33,219 nucleotides of DNA from Candidatus Roizmanbacteria bacterium (GCA_016203755.1 JACQMD010000096.1:1-33219), one strand, 5' to 3'; shown: positions 15,971 to 24,926, numbered from the stretch's first letter. Notes: a model not told the origin generated them from the letters alone. Program-made: numbers and translations.

Positions 15971-18567
15971 CACCTGAACAGCCGAAAGAAATTAATTTAT
16001 ACACCGTATTTGACGATATGAACCAGGGAGTTCCTGTTGAACTTCCTGGTCCTGAACTCATCGAAGAAACTGTTCGTGATGCTATGGAAACCTCCGATGA
16101 GCGAACAGAATTTCATAAAGAACTTCTGACTCAAGAAGATGTTTTGTATGCTTCTCAAAGTGTAAATTCACTGTTGGAATTAAACCGGGAATATGAAAAT
16201 CTTGATCGAACCGCACAGGAAACTCATCAGCTTGTTTCTGAACTGAGTACTATTTGGGAAACTCGAGCTACAATACAGAAACCTTCGATCGTTCTCTACT
16301 TACCGGAAGAAGAAGAGCGGCTTAAAAGCCTGGAGGGACGCGAGGCGGCAATACATGAACAGTTGACCGCCACTGCAAACAGGCTCTTAAATTTCGGTGG
16401 CATTGATCCTGAAGTCGCAAAACGGGTTGATGTGCTAGAACTCCTTTCCCAGTCACAAGTGAACATTTTGCGACAGCTGGAACAGGCGCTTAACTGGATT
16501 GACGGAATAGTCAACACAGCACTCGTTGGTAATTATATGAGATCGGTAAATAAACAGTTTGCTGACCGGTGGCAACTGAAACAACGTTTGCCACCATCAG
16601 AAGGAGAACAGGAAACGGAAGCCGGTCAGTGGGAGTGGTTTATCGGTACCAGGCCACCGAAAGAAAATAAAACACAGCGTGAACAGTTTGATGAACGTGT
16701 TCGAGAATATGAGAAGCTTATAAGCGACGTTAAAGGGGCATTTAAACTTGACGACGAGCATATTTCAGATACAGAAATTCTACAACTGCTTCCTGGACTC
16801 AACGCACTGCAACTAGCTCACTTTGGAAAATACGGATCATTTGACACGGGGACAGATGAGAAGACAGATAGAGAGACGGAAGTCCTTTCAGCAAGATCGG
16901 AACGAAGAGTAGGTGTTATGCTTGCTGCCATAGAACGATTCCTCACACTTAACAAACGAAAAGAGGAACAAACCGACGAGCCTCTAGAGATTATAGAACC
17001 AGCATGGTTCATTGAGCAGGCGATATTGATGATATCACCTCACTTCGATTTCGCTTCGCACTACGCAAGCATCGTTAATCAAACAGGACGGTATACACCG
17101 ATTGCACAAGAGTTTGATACGGTCATGGCAATGCTGACCGACTATAAAACTAAACTGGGGGATCTTAGAACTCCTTACATTATTAAACCCTCCACTAAAA
17201 TTGAGGGCGCGTATGAACTGCCAAACGGTGAAGTCGTGACTGGCAAACAAGCAGTTTCCGTCCTTGAACGACTCATGCAAACCAGCGCGGAAAACCGCTG
17301 TTCAGTCGAAGACTTACGAATGCATGTTTACCCTCATCTGGAACCAGATGCCGGAAAGGCAGGAATCCATCGGCGCATTTCTGTTCTCAGAACAAAAGGT
17401 GTACCTATACCACGGGTAGATATGTCCGATCCAAATGCCGGATATTATATAGATAGAGAAAATCCATTGGTAGAACAGCCAAACCATGCTACACAAGACA
17501 CACAACCTCACGGGAAACCAGACAAACCACCGCTCCCTTTTCAGCCAGGAAGTAAAAAACTCGAACTAGCCACCTCACTGGCCAACTGCTCAGAAGCCAA
17601 TCCTATCAGTAGAGACGAATTGATTAAGTTGCATTATGAAGGTGATCCACTAGGGCGGAGTCATCTTAGCGTACAACTTTCGAAGATTAGACAAACATCC
17701 GGAGTCATCCTCCATGAAGATGAAGGTGGACTCTGGCTGGAAATTATAGGCGCAAAACAAGTACAATCCACTGGAGAAGGACAACCTGAAAAACCTACGT
17801 ATGCACAGAAACTGGAACAAAATATATATTCCATTAAACAAAAACTGGAAGAGGAGACAAATAAATCAAATGCCCGATTAACAGAAAAGGAGACTACAGA
17901 AATTGTCAGTCAATGCATTGATGCAGACATTATCACGCCTGGAGTACGGAAAGCTATAGAAAATATGTTTCTCGCTGCCCAAAAATTAAGAGCTTCGCTG
18001 CGATCTGACCGAAAAGGGGAACATTTAAGAGGAGCAACGTTTTTCCAGAGACATGTTGATGTATTAGCGAGTTTATTAAACGAAAAAGGAGATGTCGACA
18101 CATTAAGTGATGATCAGATCATTACGATACAGTCTGCAATCAACGAATCGCTTGCATTATTCTTATCGTCTCGGATGGGTGGAGATGATCGCTCATATGA
18201 TATTTTAGCTCTCAATGCGACACTGAATGCAGTTCTGTGGATACGAAAAAGTTTCCCGGAAGCAACTATTCGTTCAGTAGCGCCACGAGTCTATTATCAT
18301 GACAAAATTGGCATGCAAATAATCCTTGATACTCATGGTGAGTACGACGAAGAAGTTACTGTGTATGTAGCCAAAAAAGGTATAGCGAGAGATAAGATTG
18401 AACACTATGAAATTAATCATCGGGAACAAATTTATGAATATATTCGTGATCAAACATGGAGAGAAACATTCTCAACGGCTTTCGACTACGTCCAGAAAGC
18501 AAAAAAACCAAACGATCGATTTATGATCATCCTTGCCCCGAATGCACTTCCATCTATTACCAAATAA
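15967..18567 (+). CDS. Large protein with paralogous helical N-domain and two winged-helix-like domains
   Basis: 866 residues, no named family. Residues 1-385 match the whole preceding 422-residue protein in arrangement. Residues about 425-497 look like an OmpR-C-type winged helix (GKQAVSVLERLM, CSVEDLRMHVYPHLEP, HRRISVLRTKGV, then a wing ending AGYYID). A second copy spans about 525-594 (KKLELATSLANC, ISRDELIKLHY, GRSHLSVQLSKIRQTSG, wing GGLWLEI). Residues about 605-866 form a separate helical then alpha/beta domain with strands around EATIRSVAPRVYYHDKIGMQII. Paired winged helices suggest sequence-specific DNA binding. The start overlaps the previous stop by 4 bp. Confidence 0.72.
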   Translation: MTPEQPKEINLYTVFDDMNQGVPVELPGPELIEETVRDAMETSDERTEFHKELLTQEDVLYASQSVNSLLELNREYENLDRTAQETHQLVSELSTIWETRATIQKPSIVLYLPEEEERLKSLEGREAAIHEQLTATANRLLNFGGIDPEVAKRVDVLELLSQSQVNILRQLEQALNWIDGIVNTALVGNYMRSVNKQFADRWQLKQRLPPSEGEQETEAGQWEWFIGTRPPKENKTQREQFDERVREYEKLISDVKGAFKLDDEHISDTEILQLLPGLNALQLAHFGKYGSFDTGTDEKTDRETEVLSARSERRVGVMLAAIERFLTLNKRKEEQTDEPLEIIEPAWFIEQAILMISPHFDFASHYASIVNQTGRYTPIAQEFDTVMAMLTDYKTKLGDLRTPYIIKPSTKIEGAYELPNGEVVTGKQAVSVLERLMQTSAENRCSVEDLRMHVYPHLEPDAGKAGIHRRISVLRTKGVPIPRVDMSDPNAGYYIDRENPLVEQPNHATQDTQPHGKPDKPPLPFQPGSKKLELATSLANCSEANPISRDELIKLHYEGDPLGRSHLSVQLSKIRQTSGVILHEDEGGLWLEIIGAKQVQSTGEGQPEKPTYAQKLEQNIYSIKQKLEEETNKSNARLTEKETTEIVSQCIDADIITPGVRKAIENMFLAAQKLRASLRSDRKGEHLRGATFFQRHVDVLASLLNEKGDVDTLSDDQIITIQSAINESLALFLSSRMGGDDRSYDILALNATLNAVLWIRKSFPEATIRSVAPRVYYHDKIGMQIILDTHGEYDEEVTVYVAKKGIARDKIEHYEINHREQIYEYIRDQTWRETFSTAFDYVQKAKKPNDRFMIILAPNALPSITK

Positions 18568-18572
18568 CAAAT

Positions 18573-18603
18573 TTGAAATGTTATTGCGTTTTTCTGATAC
18601 AAT
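18573..18603 (+). promoter_or_regulatory. Extended -10 promoter of the 630-residue gene
   Basis: TTGAAA at 18573-18578, a 19-bp spacer, and TGaTACAAT with the hexamer at 18598-18603. The ATG at 18616 is 12 nt downstream, so the leader is only about 6 nt. Confidence 0.55.
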
Positions 18604-18615
18604 AGAATTATCATC

Positions 18616-20508
18616 ATGACCCGCGATGAAGGATTACAACCTCCGGATGCCCAGCACTTTACCGTTGCCACACCTACACCGGATAAAACAGTTCTTGCTT
18701 TTGCTGGCGCACTCCGTCATCAAGAAGGAGTTCCTGAACAATTACTCAATATTCTCCCTGTATCCGCTCCAGAGACTACCGTCGTCACTGCAGAATCCAA
18801 TTCAGAATCCAGACAGAGATCGCCAATACTGCAACACATTACTACCACTCTTCATACAACCAGTGAATTTGTAGAAACTATGGATGAATCGCCGGAATCT
18901 GTTGAACAGCTCAATTTTCTTTTAAGCTCCTTATACTTTGCAGGGCAATCATGGCTGATGAGTACTAAAGTAAACTTGCCTCCATCCGGTCAAGTACCAA
19001 AAATAGAACCCGTACAATCTGATGTTGCGCGAGTGACAACAACTCAGCCACCAGCCCCAACCGATATATCTCCTGAGGAAGGAGAAGGATCGAAAAGAAC
19101 CTATACATTTGATGAATTCCATCGTGAGGTGATACCACACTTCTCACGGGCTACTGCCAGAAAGCGATTTAACGAAGCATACACTACACTTGGATATTCT
19201 CAGCCTGGAACAGGCAACCGTATTGAAATGACAGCTGAAGAATTTGAAGAGCTCAAGGGTAGAGTAGATACCACACGCAGAACAGGCGGGAGACGGGCTA
19301 AACAAGTTGTCGATGAACCAAACGAGCCACTTGGTGACGGTGACCCGGACGGGGATGATCCAGATCCTGACCCTGACTCGGCAGATAGAGTTAACGCAAA
19401 TAAAAAAGAAATTAAAGCAGCTACACAAATGGTAGTTACTATTCACAGTACGTTAGATGAACTTACCCCCGTACTACAAGGAATACCAGAAGGAATGAGG
19501 TTTGTTATACCTAGTGCCGCCAATAGAATTATGAGTGATCTCGCACTCGATGGCTCCAATAGCAAAATTGAAATTGAAGAACTTCATCAGCTTGGAATTG
19601 CCTATGGTCATACAGCAATCAATTATGTAAGTCTTCTCCCACGGGATCTAGCCAGCATTATTGTATATAGAAAAGCGCAATTGAATGGAGAAACACGATC
19701 AGAAGAAATTGCTCGGACAATAGCCAATGCCGATAGTTATTTAACTGCTGAGGAATTAGGATTACTGAATTCTACTCGACTCGGAAATCCGCTGGAAGAC
19801 GTTGAGCAACCTGATTCCTTAGTAATACAGTTTCTAAAAGAAAAGTTAGGAACCGATTCAATTTTTCATGTGATGGAGTTTTGCAATTTTCTTGCACAAG
19901 AAGCTCGTTATAAAACTATGGAGTGGATCGAAGGAAATGAAAATGGAGAGGAGTTGTCAACAAATTTTACTGATCTTCTTGATTCATACATAGTACGTTT
20001 TCAGGAAGAATTAGGACGGAATCCAAATATTTCTGCTCATACGCATGATGCGGTAAACCAAAGAACAGAGCAAGAACAAGACTCATATCAAACAGCATGT
20101 AATACGATAAAAGAGAGAACGCTCGTAGTTGCCGCTCAATTTTCTAGCGAATTTCTCACAATATATAAGAGCACACAAAAAGCAATACAGGAAAGCCGTG
20201 AACTAAGAGCAAGGTTTCCTCTTGCTGCTAACTTGTTTGAGAGCCACCCGCTCATTGGACGACTGCGTAGCTTAGCAAAAAGAATAAAACTGGTCAGTGA
20301 TAATCCTGAACTAGAAAATATACGATTAGCAGCTAACTTGTTGATTTCAATGAATGAAGATCTTTATAGACTATTAGTCACTGGTCTTGAAAAAACTGAG
20401 ACCGATACTGCCAGAATCTTAAAAGATGCTAATTCAATAGCCCGTATTAATCAAACCTTAGACCTCTATCGCCAACTTCAGGAATCAACTCCAAAAGCAG
20501 CTGCGTAG
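18616..20508 (+). CDS. Unrecognised 630-residue protein with HTH-like segment and acidic linker
   Basis: No family recognised. Residues 1-150 are Thr/Pro/Ser-rich and partly disordered. Residues about 160-215 resemble the winged-helix/HTH modules of neighbouring proteins (TFDEFHREVIPHFSRATARKR, then a short wing GNRIEMT). A basic patch RRTGGRRAK is followed by an unusual acidic linker near 232-258 of Asp/Pro/Gly repeats. Residues 265-625 are helical. Base composition and style resemble the 866-residue neighbour. It has its own promoter, so it forms a separate transcription unit. A DNA-associated structural or regulatory protein is the best guess. Confidence 0.65.
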   Translation: MTRDEGLQPPDAQHFTVATPTPDKTVLAFAGALRHQEGVPEQLLNILPVSAPETTVVTAESNSESRQRSPILQHITTTLHTTSEFVETMDESPESVEQLNFLLSSLYFAGQSWLMSTKVNLPPSGQVPKIEPVQSDVARVTTTQPPAPTDISPEEGEGSKRTYTFDEFHREVIPHFSRATARKRFNEAYTTLGYSQPGTGNRIEMTAEEFEELKGRVDTTRRTGGRRAKQVVDEPNEPLGDGDPDGDDPDPDPDSADRVNANKKEIKAATQMVVTIHSTLDELTPVLQGIPEGMRFVIPSAANRIMSDLALDGSNSKIEIEELHQLGIAYGHTAINYVSLLPRDLASIIVYRKAQLNGETRSEEIARTIANADSYLTAEELGLLNSTRLGNPLEDVEQPDSLVIQFLKEKLGTDSIFHVMEFCNFLAQEARYKTMEWIEGNENGEELSTNFTDLLDSYIVRFQEELGRNPNISAHTHDAVNQRTEQEQDSYQTACNTIKERTLVVAAQFSSEFLTIYKSTQKAIQESRELRARFPLAANLFESHPLIGRLRSLAKRIKLVSDNPELENIRLAANLLISMNEDLYRLLVTGLEKTETDTARILKDANSIARINQTLDLYRQLQESTPKAAA

Positions 20509-20553
20509 TATCAATCGATCCTCATGTCTTCCTGACGCCGTATCGACGTAATC

Positions 20554-20582
20554 TTGACATATGTTAACAAATAATTTACACT
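20554..20582 (+). promoter_or_regulatory. Promoter of the Phd-PIN pair, start codon 9 nt after the -10
   Basis: TTGACA at 20554-20559, a 17-bp spacer, and TACACT at 20577-20582; the ATG is at 20592. The geometry is identical to the first toxin-antitoxin promoter (17-bp spacer and 9 nt to the ATG), again implying a leaderless mRNA. TGTTAACA inside the spacer is a possible operator for autoregulation. Confidence 0.75.
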
Positions 20583-20591
20583 ACGTTTAAT

Positions 20592-20906
20592 ATGTCTTTA
20601 ATAAACACTAATACCATTTCTGCACGAGAAATACAGAGGAACTATCGCCAGATATTCAACCGGGTGAGAAAAACAAATAAGCCTGTTGTTGTCATCAGTA
20701 ATAACAAACCACAGGCAGCTATCGTCAGCATGGATATGCTGGGAAAATTTAACCAGCTACAGCAGGAAGCTGATGCGTTTAGGCTCATTGACGCAATCCG
20801 CAACAGAAATGAAAAGAAAAATGAGGAATCGGCATACAAACAAATAACAGAGGAAGTTGAGCAAGTTCGTAAAAAGCGGTATGAAAAAGCCGAAGGCAGT
20901 CGTTGA
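20592..20906 (+). CDS. Phd/YefM-family antitoxin of a PIN toxin
   Basis: 104 residues. The N-terminal half has the Phd pattern TISAREIQRNYRQIFNRVRKTNKPVVVISNNKPQAAIVSMDML: an HTH-like helix pair followed by the beta hairpin used for DNA binding. The C-terminal half is a charged helix (EEVEQVRKKRYEKAEGSR) that would contact the toxin. The PIN gene starts inside it. Expected to bind its own promoter, where TGTTAACA lies between the -35 and -10. Confidence 0.85.
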   Translation: MSLINTNTISAREIQRNYRQIFNRVRKTNKPVVVISNNKPQAAIVSMDMLGKFNQLQQEADAFRLIDAIRNRNEKKNEESAYKQITEEVEQVRKKRYEKAEGSR

Positions 20907-21321
20907 CACCAACCTTCTCGTCAACGGTATCATTGTTCCGAAAGGAAATCCTTACTTTCTTCTTGAAGCATGGCGCAAAGGATTGTTTACGTTAGTAACT
21001 TCCCAGCAACAACTTGATAAACTTGAAGAGGTGTTAACACGTCCTAAGATTTATAAGACTTACCACCTTTTGCCAAAAGACATCAGTATAATCATACAAC
21101 TGATTAATCAGAAAGCTGTTATTGTACTCCCATCAAAAACATCCCCGGTACTTGTTAGGGATTCAAAAGATACGTTTGTTATTCAAACAGCACTTGCTGG
21201 AAAAGCAGATTATATTGTATCAGGAGATAAGGATTTACTTGTACTAAATAATGACGCGAAATTGACACCATTGTTCATTCTTACCGCATCAGAGTTCCGT
21301 AGTAGTATAATAACAATATGA
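20881..21321 (+). CDS. PIN-domain toxin/ribonuclease (PIN_3-like)
   Basis: From the ATG at 20881 the protein has 146 residues and the PIN arrangement: first acidic residue in AVVDTNLLVNG (D9), a Glu in the LEEVL helix, DSKDTF, and SGDKDLL (family pattern SGDxDL). Related proteins are VapC-like ribonucleases. An upstream in-frame ATG (20857) adds residues not typical for PIN, so 20881 is preferred, giving a 26-bp overlap with the antitoxin. Its TGA overlaps the nfeD-like ATG by 4 bp, putting a membrane-protein pair in the same transcript. Confidence 0.85.
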   Translation: MKKPKAVVDTNLLVNGIIVPKGNPYFLLEAWRKGLFTLVTSQQQLDKLEEVLTRPKIYKTYHLLPKDISIIIQLINQKAVIVLPSKTSPVLVRDSKDTFVIQTALAGKADYIVSGDKDLLVLNNDAKLTPLFILTASEFRSSIITI

Positions 21322-21749
21322 ACATCAACTGGCTTCTGGTATTTGCCGGGCTTGGAGCAATTTTATTGGAACTTTTTATCGGTGTGCAAACAGGATTTGA
21401 TCTGGTTCTCATCGGCATTGCACTCATGGTCGGCGGGGGAGTCGGGGAGTGGAGCGGCAACGGAATGCTGGGAGTAAGCATCACGGCAATACTGTCATTT
21501 CTTTATATTTTTGTCGGCAGGCAATATATCAAACAAAAACTTGCCGTTCCAACAAAACACACCAACGTTGAATTGATAATCGGCAAGACCGGACGGGTAG
21601 AAAAGACTATTACCCCTCACCGGGCAGGGCAAATGAAGATCGGCAACGAAGTCTGGCGCGCTACCGCAGATACCAAAATTGAAGCGGGGAGCATGGTAAA
21701 AATTGAGGAAGTAAGCGGAGTTTCCGTACGTGTGGTAAAATACAAATAA
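21318..21749 (+). CDS. NfeD-like membrane protein
   Basis: 143 residues: three hydrophobic segments near residues 5-23, 28-46 and 50-68, then a cytosolic beta-rich domain (IIGKTGRVEKTITPHRAGQMKIGNEVWRATAD) that matches the NfeD C-terminal OB fold, ending with the usual KIEEVSGVSVRV. NfeD proteins partner with stomatin/SPFH proteins in membrane microdomains, and a stomatin gene follows. This is the short form without the N-terminal ClpP-like protease. The start overlaps the PIN stop in ATGA, so the pair is coupled to a toxin-antitoxin operon. Confidence 0.88.
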   Translation: MNINWLLVFAGLGAILLELFIGVQTGFDLVLIGIALMVGGGVGEWSGNGMLGVSITAILSFLYIFVGRQYIKQKLAVPTKHTNVELIIGKTGRVEKTITPHRAGQMKIGNEVWRATADTKIEAGSMVKIEEVSGVSVRVVKYK

Positions 21750-21845
21750 ATAACTGAATAACACAATAACGTAATAACTAAATGAAAAACACCTATATGG
21801 ATTTTATAATTTTGTTATTCTGTTATTAAATCATTTAGTTATTCC
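21747..21845. repeat. Inverted arrays of an 8-nt word (AATAACTG type) filling the nfeD-stomatin gap
   Basis: Left octads start at 21749, 21757, 21765, 21773 and 21781 (AATAACTG, AATAACAC, AATAACGT, AATAACTA, AATGAAAA); the first overlaps the nfeD stop codon. The right arm (21810-21843), read on the minus strand, is AATAACTA, AATGATTT, AATAACAG, AATAACAA. The word is almost the same as at 4087-4200, although the two loci lie 17 kb apart. AATAACTAAATGA at 21773-21785 has an exact inverse at 21831-21843. Confidence 0.85.
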
Positions 21846-21851
21846 GCGATC

Positions 21852-22733
21852 ATGGCAGAACTTTTTAACATATTCTTAGCAGTGATTGCAATTGTTGCCC
21901 TGACACGTTCGCTTCGCATTGTCAATCAATACGAAAAAGGCATCATTCTCCGCCTAGGTAAATTTCGCGCCATTGCCGATCCAGGAGTGACGTTTGTTTT
22001 CCCGTTCATTGAAAACATGATCAAAGTCGACATGCGCGAGCGTGTCATCAACGTCATGCCACAGGAAGTGATTACCCAGGATAACGTATCAGTAGTAGTT
22101 GATGCCGTGATTTATTATAAAGTTACCGATCCGGTAAAAGCAGAGTTTGAAATTGAAGATTTTGATTTGGCGGCAACGACATTGGCTCAAGCCAATCTTC
22201 GCAATATCATCGGCGATAAAACGCTCGACCAGACGCTCACTGCGCGCGACGTGATTAATGTAAACCTGCGCGATGTCCTGGACGAAGCCACAGATAACTG
22301 GGGCGTAAAAGTGACCCGTGTTGAAGTGCAAAAAATTGACCCGCCGCAGGATATTGTAGACTCAATGAGCAAACAGATGAAAGCAGAACGCGAAAAACGC
22401 GCGGCAATTCTCACTGCTGAAGGATTTAAACAGAGCAATATTTTGGAGGCAGAAGGGAAAAAACAAAAAGATATTCTGGAAGCAGAAGGAGCAGCCAAGG
22501 CACGAGTGCTGCGAGCTGATGCTGAAGCACAGGCCGTTCAAAAAGTAGCAGAGGCTGCCGAGAAATATTTTAAAGAACGCGCACAACTTCTCAAGAAGCT
22601 TGACGTCTCACAGGAAGTACTTTCAAAAGGCACCAAATGGGTACTTCCCGATAAAGCTGATTTAGTAAACGTGTTAAATCTTTCAGATGATACAGTCATC
22701 CCGATCCAAAAACGGAAATCTCCTGCTGCCTAG
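21852..22733 (+). CDS. Stomatin/slipin-type SPFH membrane protein
   Basis: 293 residues. A single N-terminal hydrophobic segment (residues 4-18) anchors the protein, followed by the SPFH domain: YEKGIILRLGKFRAIADPGVTFVFPF, MRERVINVMPQEVITQDNVSV, AVIYYKVTDP, TLAQANLRNIIGDKTLDQTL and WGVKVTRVEVQKIDPPQDI. The C-terminal helix has AEGKKQKDILEAEGAAKARVLRADAEAQA, typical of slipins. It oligomerises at the membrane and, with NfeD, is thought to organise membrane domains. The start follows the inverted-repeat element by a few bases with no clear ribosome binding site. Confidence 0.95.
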   Translation: MAELFNIFLAVIAIVALTRSLRIVNQYEKGIILRLGKFRAIADPGVTFVFPFIENMIKVDMRERVINVMPQEVITQDNVSVVVDAVIYYKVTDPVKAEFEIEDFDLAATTLAQANLRNIIGDKTLDQTLTARDVINVNLRDVLDEATDNWGVKVTRVEVQKIDPPQDIVDSMSKQMKAEREKRAAILTAEGFKQSNILEAEGKKQKDILEAEGAAKARVLRADAEAQAVQKVAEAAEKYFKERAQLLKKLDVSQEVLSKGTKWVLPDKADLVNVLNLSDDTVIPIQKRKSPAA

Positions 22734-22752
22734 TACAAATCATACGGATCAA

Positions 22753-22782
22753 TTGTTCCTGTCTTCAAGAAAACACTACAAT
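22753..22782 (+). promoter_or_regulatory. Promoter of the 331-residue winged-helix gene
   Basis: TTGTTC at 22753-22758, an 18-bp spacer, and TACAAT at 22777-22782. The ATG at 22797 is 14 nt downstream, predicting a leader of about 7 nt. Confidence 0.6.
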
Positions 22783-22796
22783 GTAAGTATTTTACT

Positions 22797-23792
22797 ATGA
22801 ACATTACAGAATCAAAACCATACTTGAGTCAAGAGGAAGCCACCGCACTCATACAACAATCACTCATCTCTTACACCCCTGACGAGCGGTTTCAACTATT
22901 TCAACAGGGTTGTAAAAAAGCACTCACTGCTTTTGATTCTTTTTTAAAACAAGCCGAAAGAAATGGTATATCGCCGGAGGGAATCCCATCTGCTGCTTTT
23001 TTAGATCGTCAGATTGAGCGGAAGTATCCATGGGATGCAAAGATGCAAGGAGAACCAAGGAAACTTGCTAAGATTTTCACGGCAAGAGCTTCATATAAAA
23101 AGGGGATACGTGAACAAACACCGAAAAGAATGGCGGTTTTGAGACGGTTGCAAACTACCGCAGAAGCACTTTCACAGACGCCACAAACGGTGTTTATACT
23201 AGCGGAAGGTTATGCAACCGGAATATTCAGTTCTGAAGAAATTGACGAAGAACTAAGAAAACTTGAGTTTACTGATACAACAATTCTTGGTATACTCGGT
23301 CTTCTTCAGCAAAACGAACCACAAGAAAAACTCGCAGCTTCCCATTCTGCTACCATTTTTGCCGCACCTCCTCCCAAGTCGGAGATCTTACAATATATGC
23401 AACCTAATCATACGGGAAATAGTACAAAAGCGACAACACTTCCTCAACAAGAAAAAAAACGTCGTACCGTAAATGTCTATCTACTCGGAGAGACCGGATA
23501 TGAGAGCATTGCGCTGTTACACGAGGAAGCAGAATTGCTCACCTTGTTACTCAAACAAAAAAATCAACTGACTTCTCAAGAAATCAGGAGACTTCTTGCT
23601 TCTGGAAACTCGCCGAGTATACTCACTCAACAAATCCAGAGGAAATTTAGAAGGGCCAACCGGTCTTCACCGATTGTCTCAAAAGGGAAAGGAACAAATA
23701 AAAAATACTCTATTCAAATTCAAGATGGTGAACAACTGGCATTTGATCGTCCGGGGAGTTCTGATAAAACAAATTCAACCGATTTATTCTAA
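22797..23792 (+). CDS. Unrecognised protein with C-terminal winged-helix-like domain
   Basis: 331 residues, no family recognised. Residues 10-180 are helical. Residues 185-225 form a polar linker. Residues about 235-310 resemble a winged helix: HEEAELLTLLLKQKNQLTSQEIRRLLASG, a recognition-type helix ILTQQIQRKFRRANRS, and the wing SPIVSKGKGTNKKYSIQI. The arrangement parallels the 472- and 866-residue proteins. Its TAA overlaps the stop of the convergent SUKH gene by 4 bp. Likely a DNA-binding protein of the same accessory group. Confidence 0.7.
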   Translation: MNITESKPYLSQEEATALIQQSLISYTPDERFQLFQQGCKKALTAFDSFLKQAERNGISPEGIPSAAFLDRQIERKYPWDAKMQGEPRKLAKIFTARASYKKGIREQTPKRMAVLRRLQTTAEALSQTPQTVFILAEGYATGIFSSEEIDEELRKLEFTDTTILGILGLLQQNEPQEKLAASHSATIFAAPPPKSEILQYMQPNHTGNSTKATTLPQQEKKRRTVNVYLLGETGYESIALLHEEAELLTLLLKQKNQLTSQEIRRLLASGNSPSILTQQIQRKFRRANRSSPIVSKGKGTNKKYSIQIQDGEQLAFDRPGSSDKTNSTDLF

Positions 23793-24286
23793 AGTCGAGT
23801 ATATTCTGCAAGAATATACGAGTTGAACCAATCAAAGAATGATTTACGAGGATCATCTATTTGTACCTTAGGATTATTGAACTCTATTCTCACAATTGCA
23901 AATTCGTCTTTTGCGGTCATTCTTTTAGTATCGAAAGCATGCATTGCAATTCCACCATCATGAAAAGGAATTAAATCAGAAGGCAACTGTGCAAACCGGG
24001 TTTCTCGAGCAGTATCAATACTCTCTTGTAAAGGTATCTCTCCCTGAGCATTATCGTCATCTTTTGTTCCAAATAGCTCCTCGCTTCCTTCGAAAAGTAA
24101 TGCACCATTACTAATGAGCGTGAGAAACTCTCGAAACGATTGAGGCAATACAACTCCTTTTTGTTTCTCGTATGCTGCTAATTCCTCTTTGGAGACCGTC
24201 GGAAATAAACTATTTCGCACATCTGTTTCCAATGCAACCTTTAATTGTTGATAATCCGATAGAGTCAAACCGCTTTCATACTTCAT
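23789..24286 (-). CDS. SMI1/KNR4 (SUKH) family protein
   Basis: 165 residues with the SUKH pattern: VSKEELAAYEKQKGVVLPQSFREFLTLISNGALLFEG near residues 30-67, a variable middle, LIPFHDGGIAMHAFDTKR, EFAIVRIEF and the C-terminal FFDWFNSYI helix. SUKH proteins are often immunity proteins for contact-dependent or polymorphic toxins, but many are housekeeping or of unknown role. The start overlaps the preceding cistron by 4 bp (ATGA), and AAGGATGA just upstream can serve as its ribosome binding site. It is the last cistron of the xerC operon. Confidence 0.8.
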   Translation of the reverse strand: MKYESGLTLSDYQQLKVALETDVRNSLFPTVSKEELAAYEKQKGVVLPQSFREFLTLISNGALLFEGSEELFGTKDDDNAQGEIPLQESIDTARETRFAQLPSDLIPFHDGGIAMHAFDTKRMTAKDEFAIVRIEFNNPKVQIDDPRKSFFDWFNSYILAEYTRL

Positions 24287-24924
24287 AGTTCATCCTTTTT
24301 TGGTCGATAACTACATTCAAGAAATGTTTTGAATGTAAGATCAGTCGTAAAAAGTCCCGTTGTTAATTGATCATCGCTTATATCCAGTCGTATTCCTTGA
24401 CCATTACTTCCAAAAATGTCAACGGTGCGCCGATTAATAATAATAGTTGAACATTCATCGTCGAGAGTTGTCCGAATCAATCGTTCAACATTCCCAAGTG
24501 TTATCACCTCTGTTTCAAAACGCGATGGAAATGATTTCCTCGTCGCATGACCGCGTTTTTTTTCTAAACAACGTATCCCGCGAGGTTTATGAACACCCTC
24601 GCTTTTCACCGTTGCATGAGCGATAATTGAATCCGACTTTCCTCTGATCCACTGAACAGTTCTTTGCCTTTCGTTCTCATCAAGTATATCCCAGCGTTCC
24701 TGTACATCTTGTCCCACTCTCGATCTATACATACAGACAATGCGTGATGCAGTTGACTTATTAGCATCGAGCAGCTGGGCCAGTGGATCCTGATCATGCT
24801 TATTATACCGCACGTAATTGGCCCGATACATATCCGCAATATCCTGCCTCACCTGAACATATGACGGTACTATCACTTCATTTGAAGGTTGAGTAAGAAT
24901 GGTAGTATCCAACGCTGATTCCAT
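24283..24924 (-). CDS. Unrecognised 213-residue protein between xerC and the SUKH gene
   Basis: No family recognised. The N-terminal 40 residues are polar. A helical stretch ADMYRANYVRYNKHD precedes a basic central part (KPRGIRCLEKKRGHATRK) and a beta-rich C-terminus (TEVITLGNVERLI, CSTIIINRRTVDIFG). The start is 2 nt after the xerC stop, and the end overlaps the SUKH start by 4 bp, so all three are one operon. The basic centre and SUKH neighbour would fit a nucleic-acid-acting effector with its immunity protein, but no catalytic motif is evident. Confidence 0.65.
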   Translation of the reverse strand: MESALDTTILTQPSNEVIVPSYVQVRQDIADMYRANYVRYNKHDQDPLAQLLDANKSTASRIVCMYRSRVGQDVQERWDILDENERQRTVQWIRGKSDSIIAHATVKSEGVHKPRGIRCLEKKRGHATRKSFPSRFETEVITLGNVERLIRTTLDDECSTIIINRRTVDIFGSNGQGIRLDISDDQLTTGLFTTDLTFKTFLECSYRPKKDEL

Positions 24925-24926
24925 AG

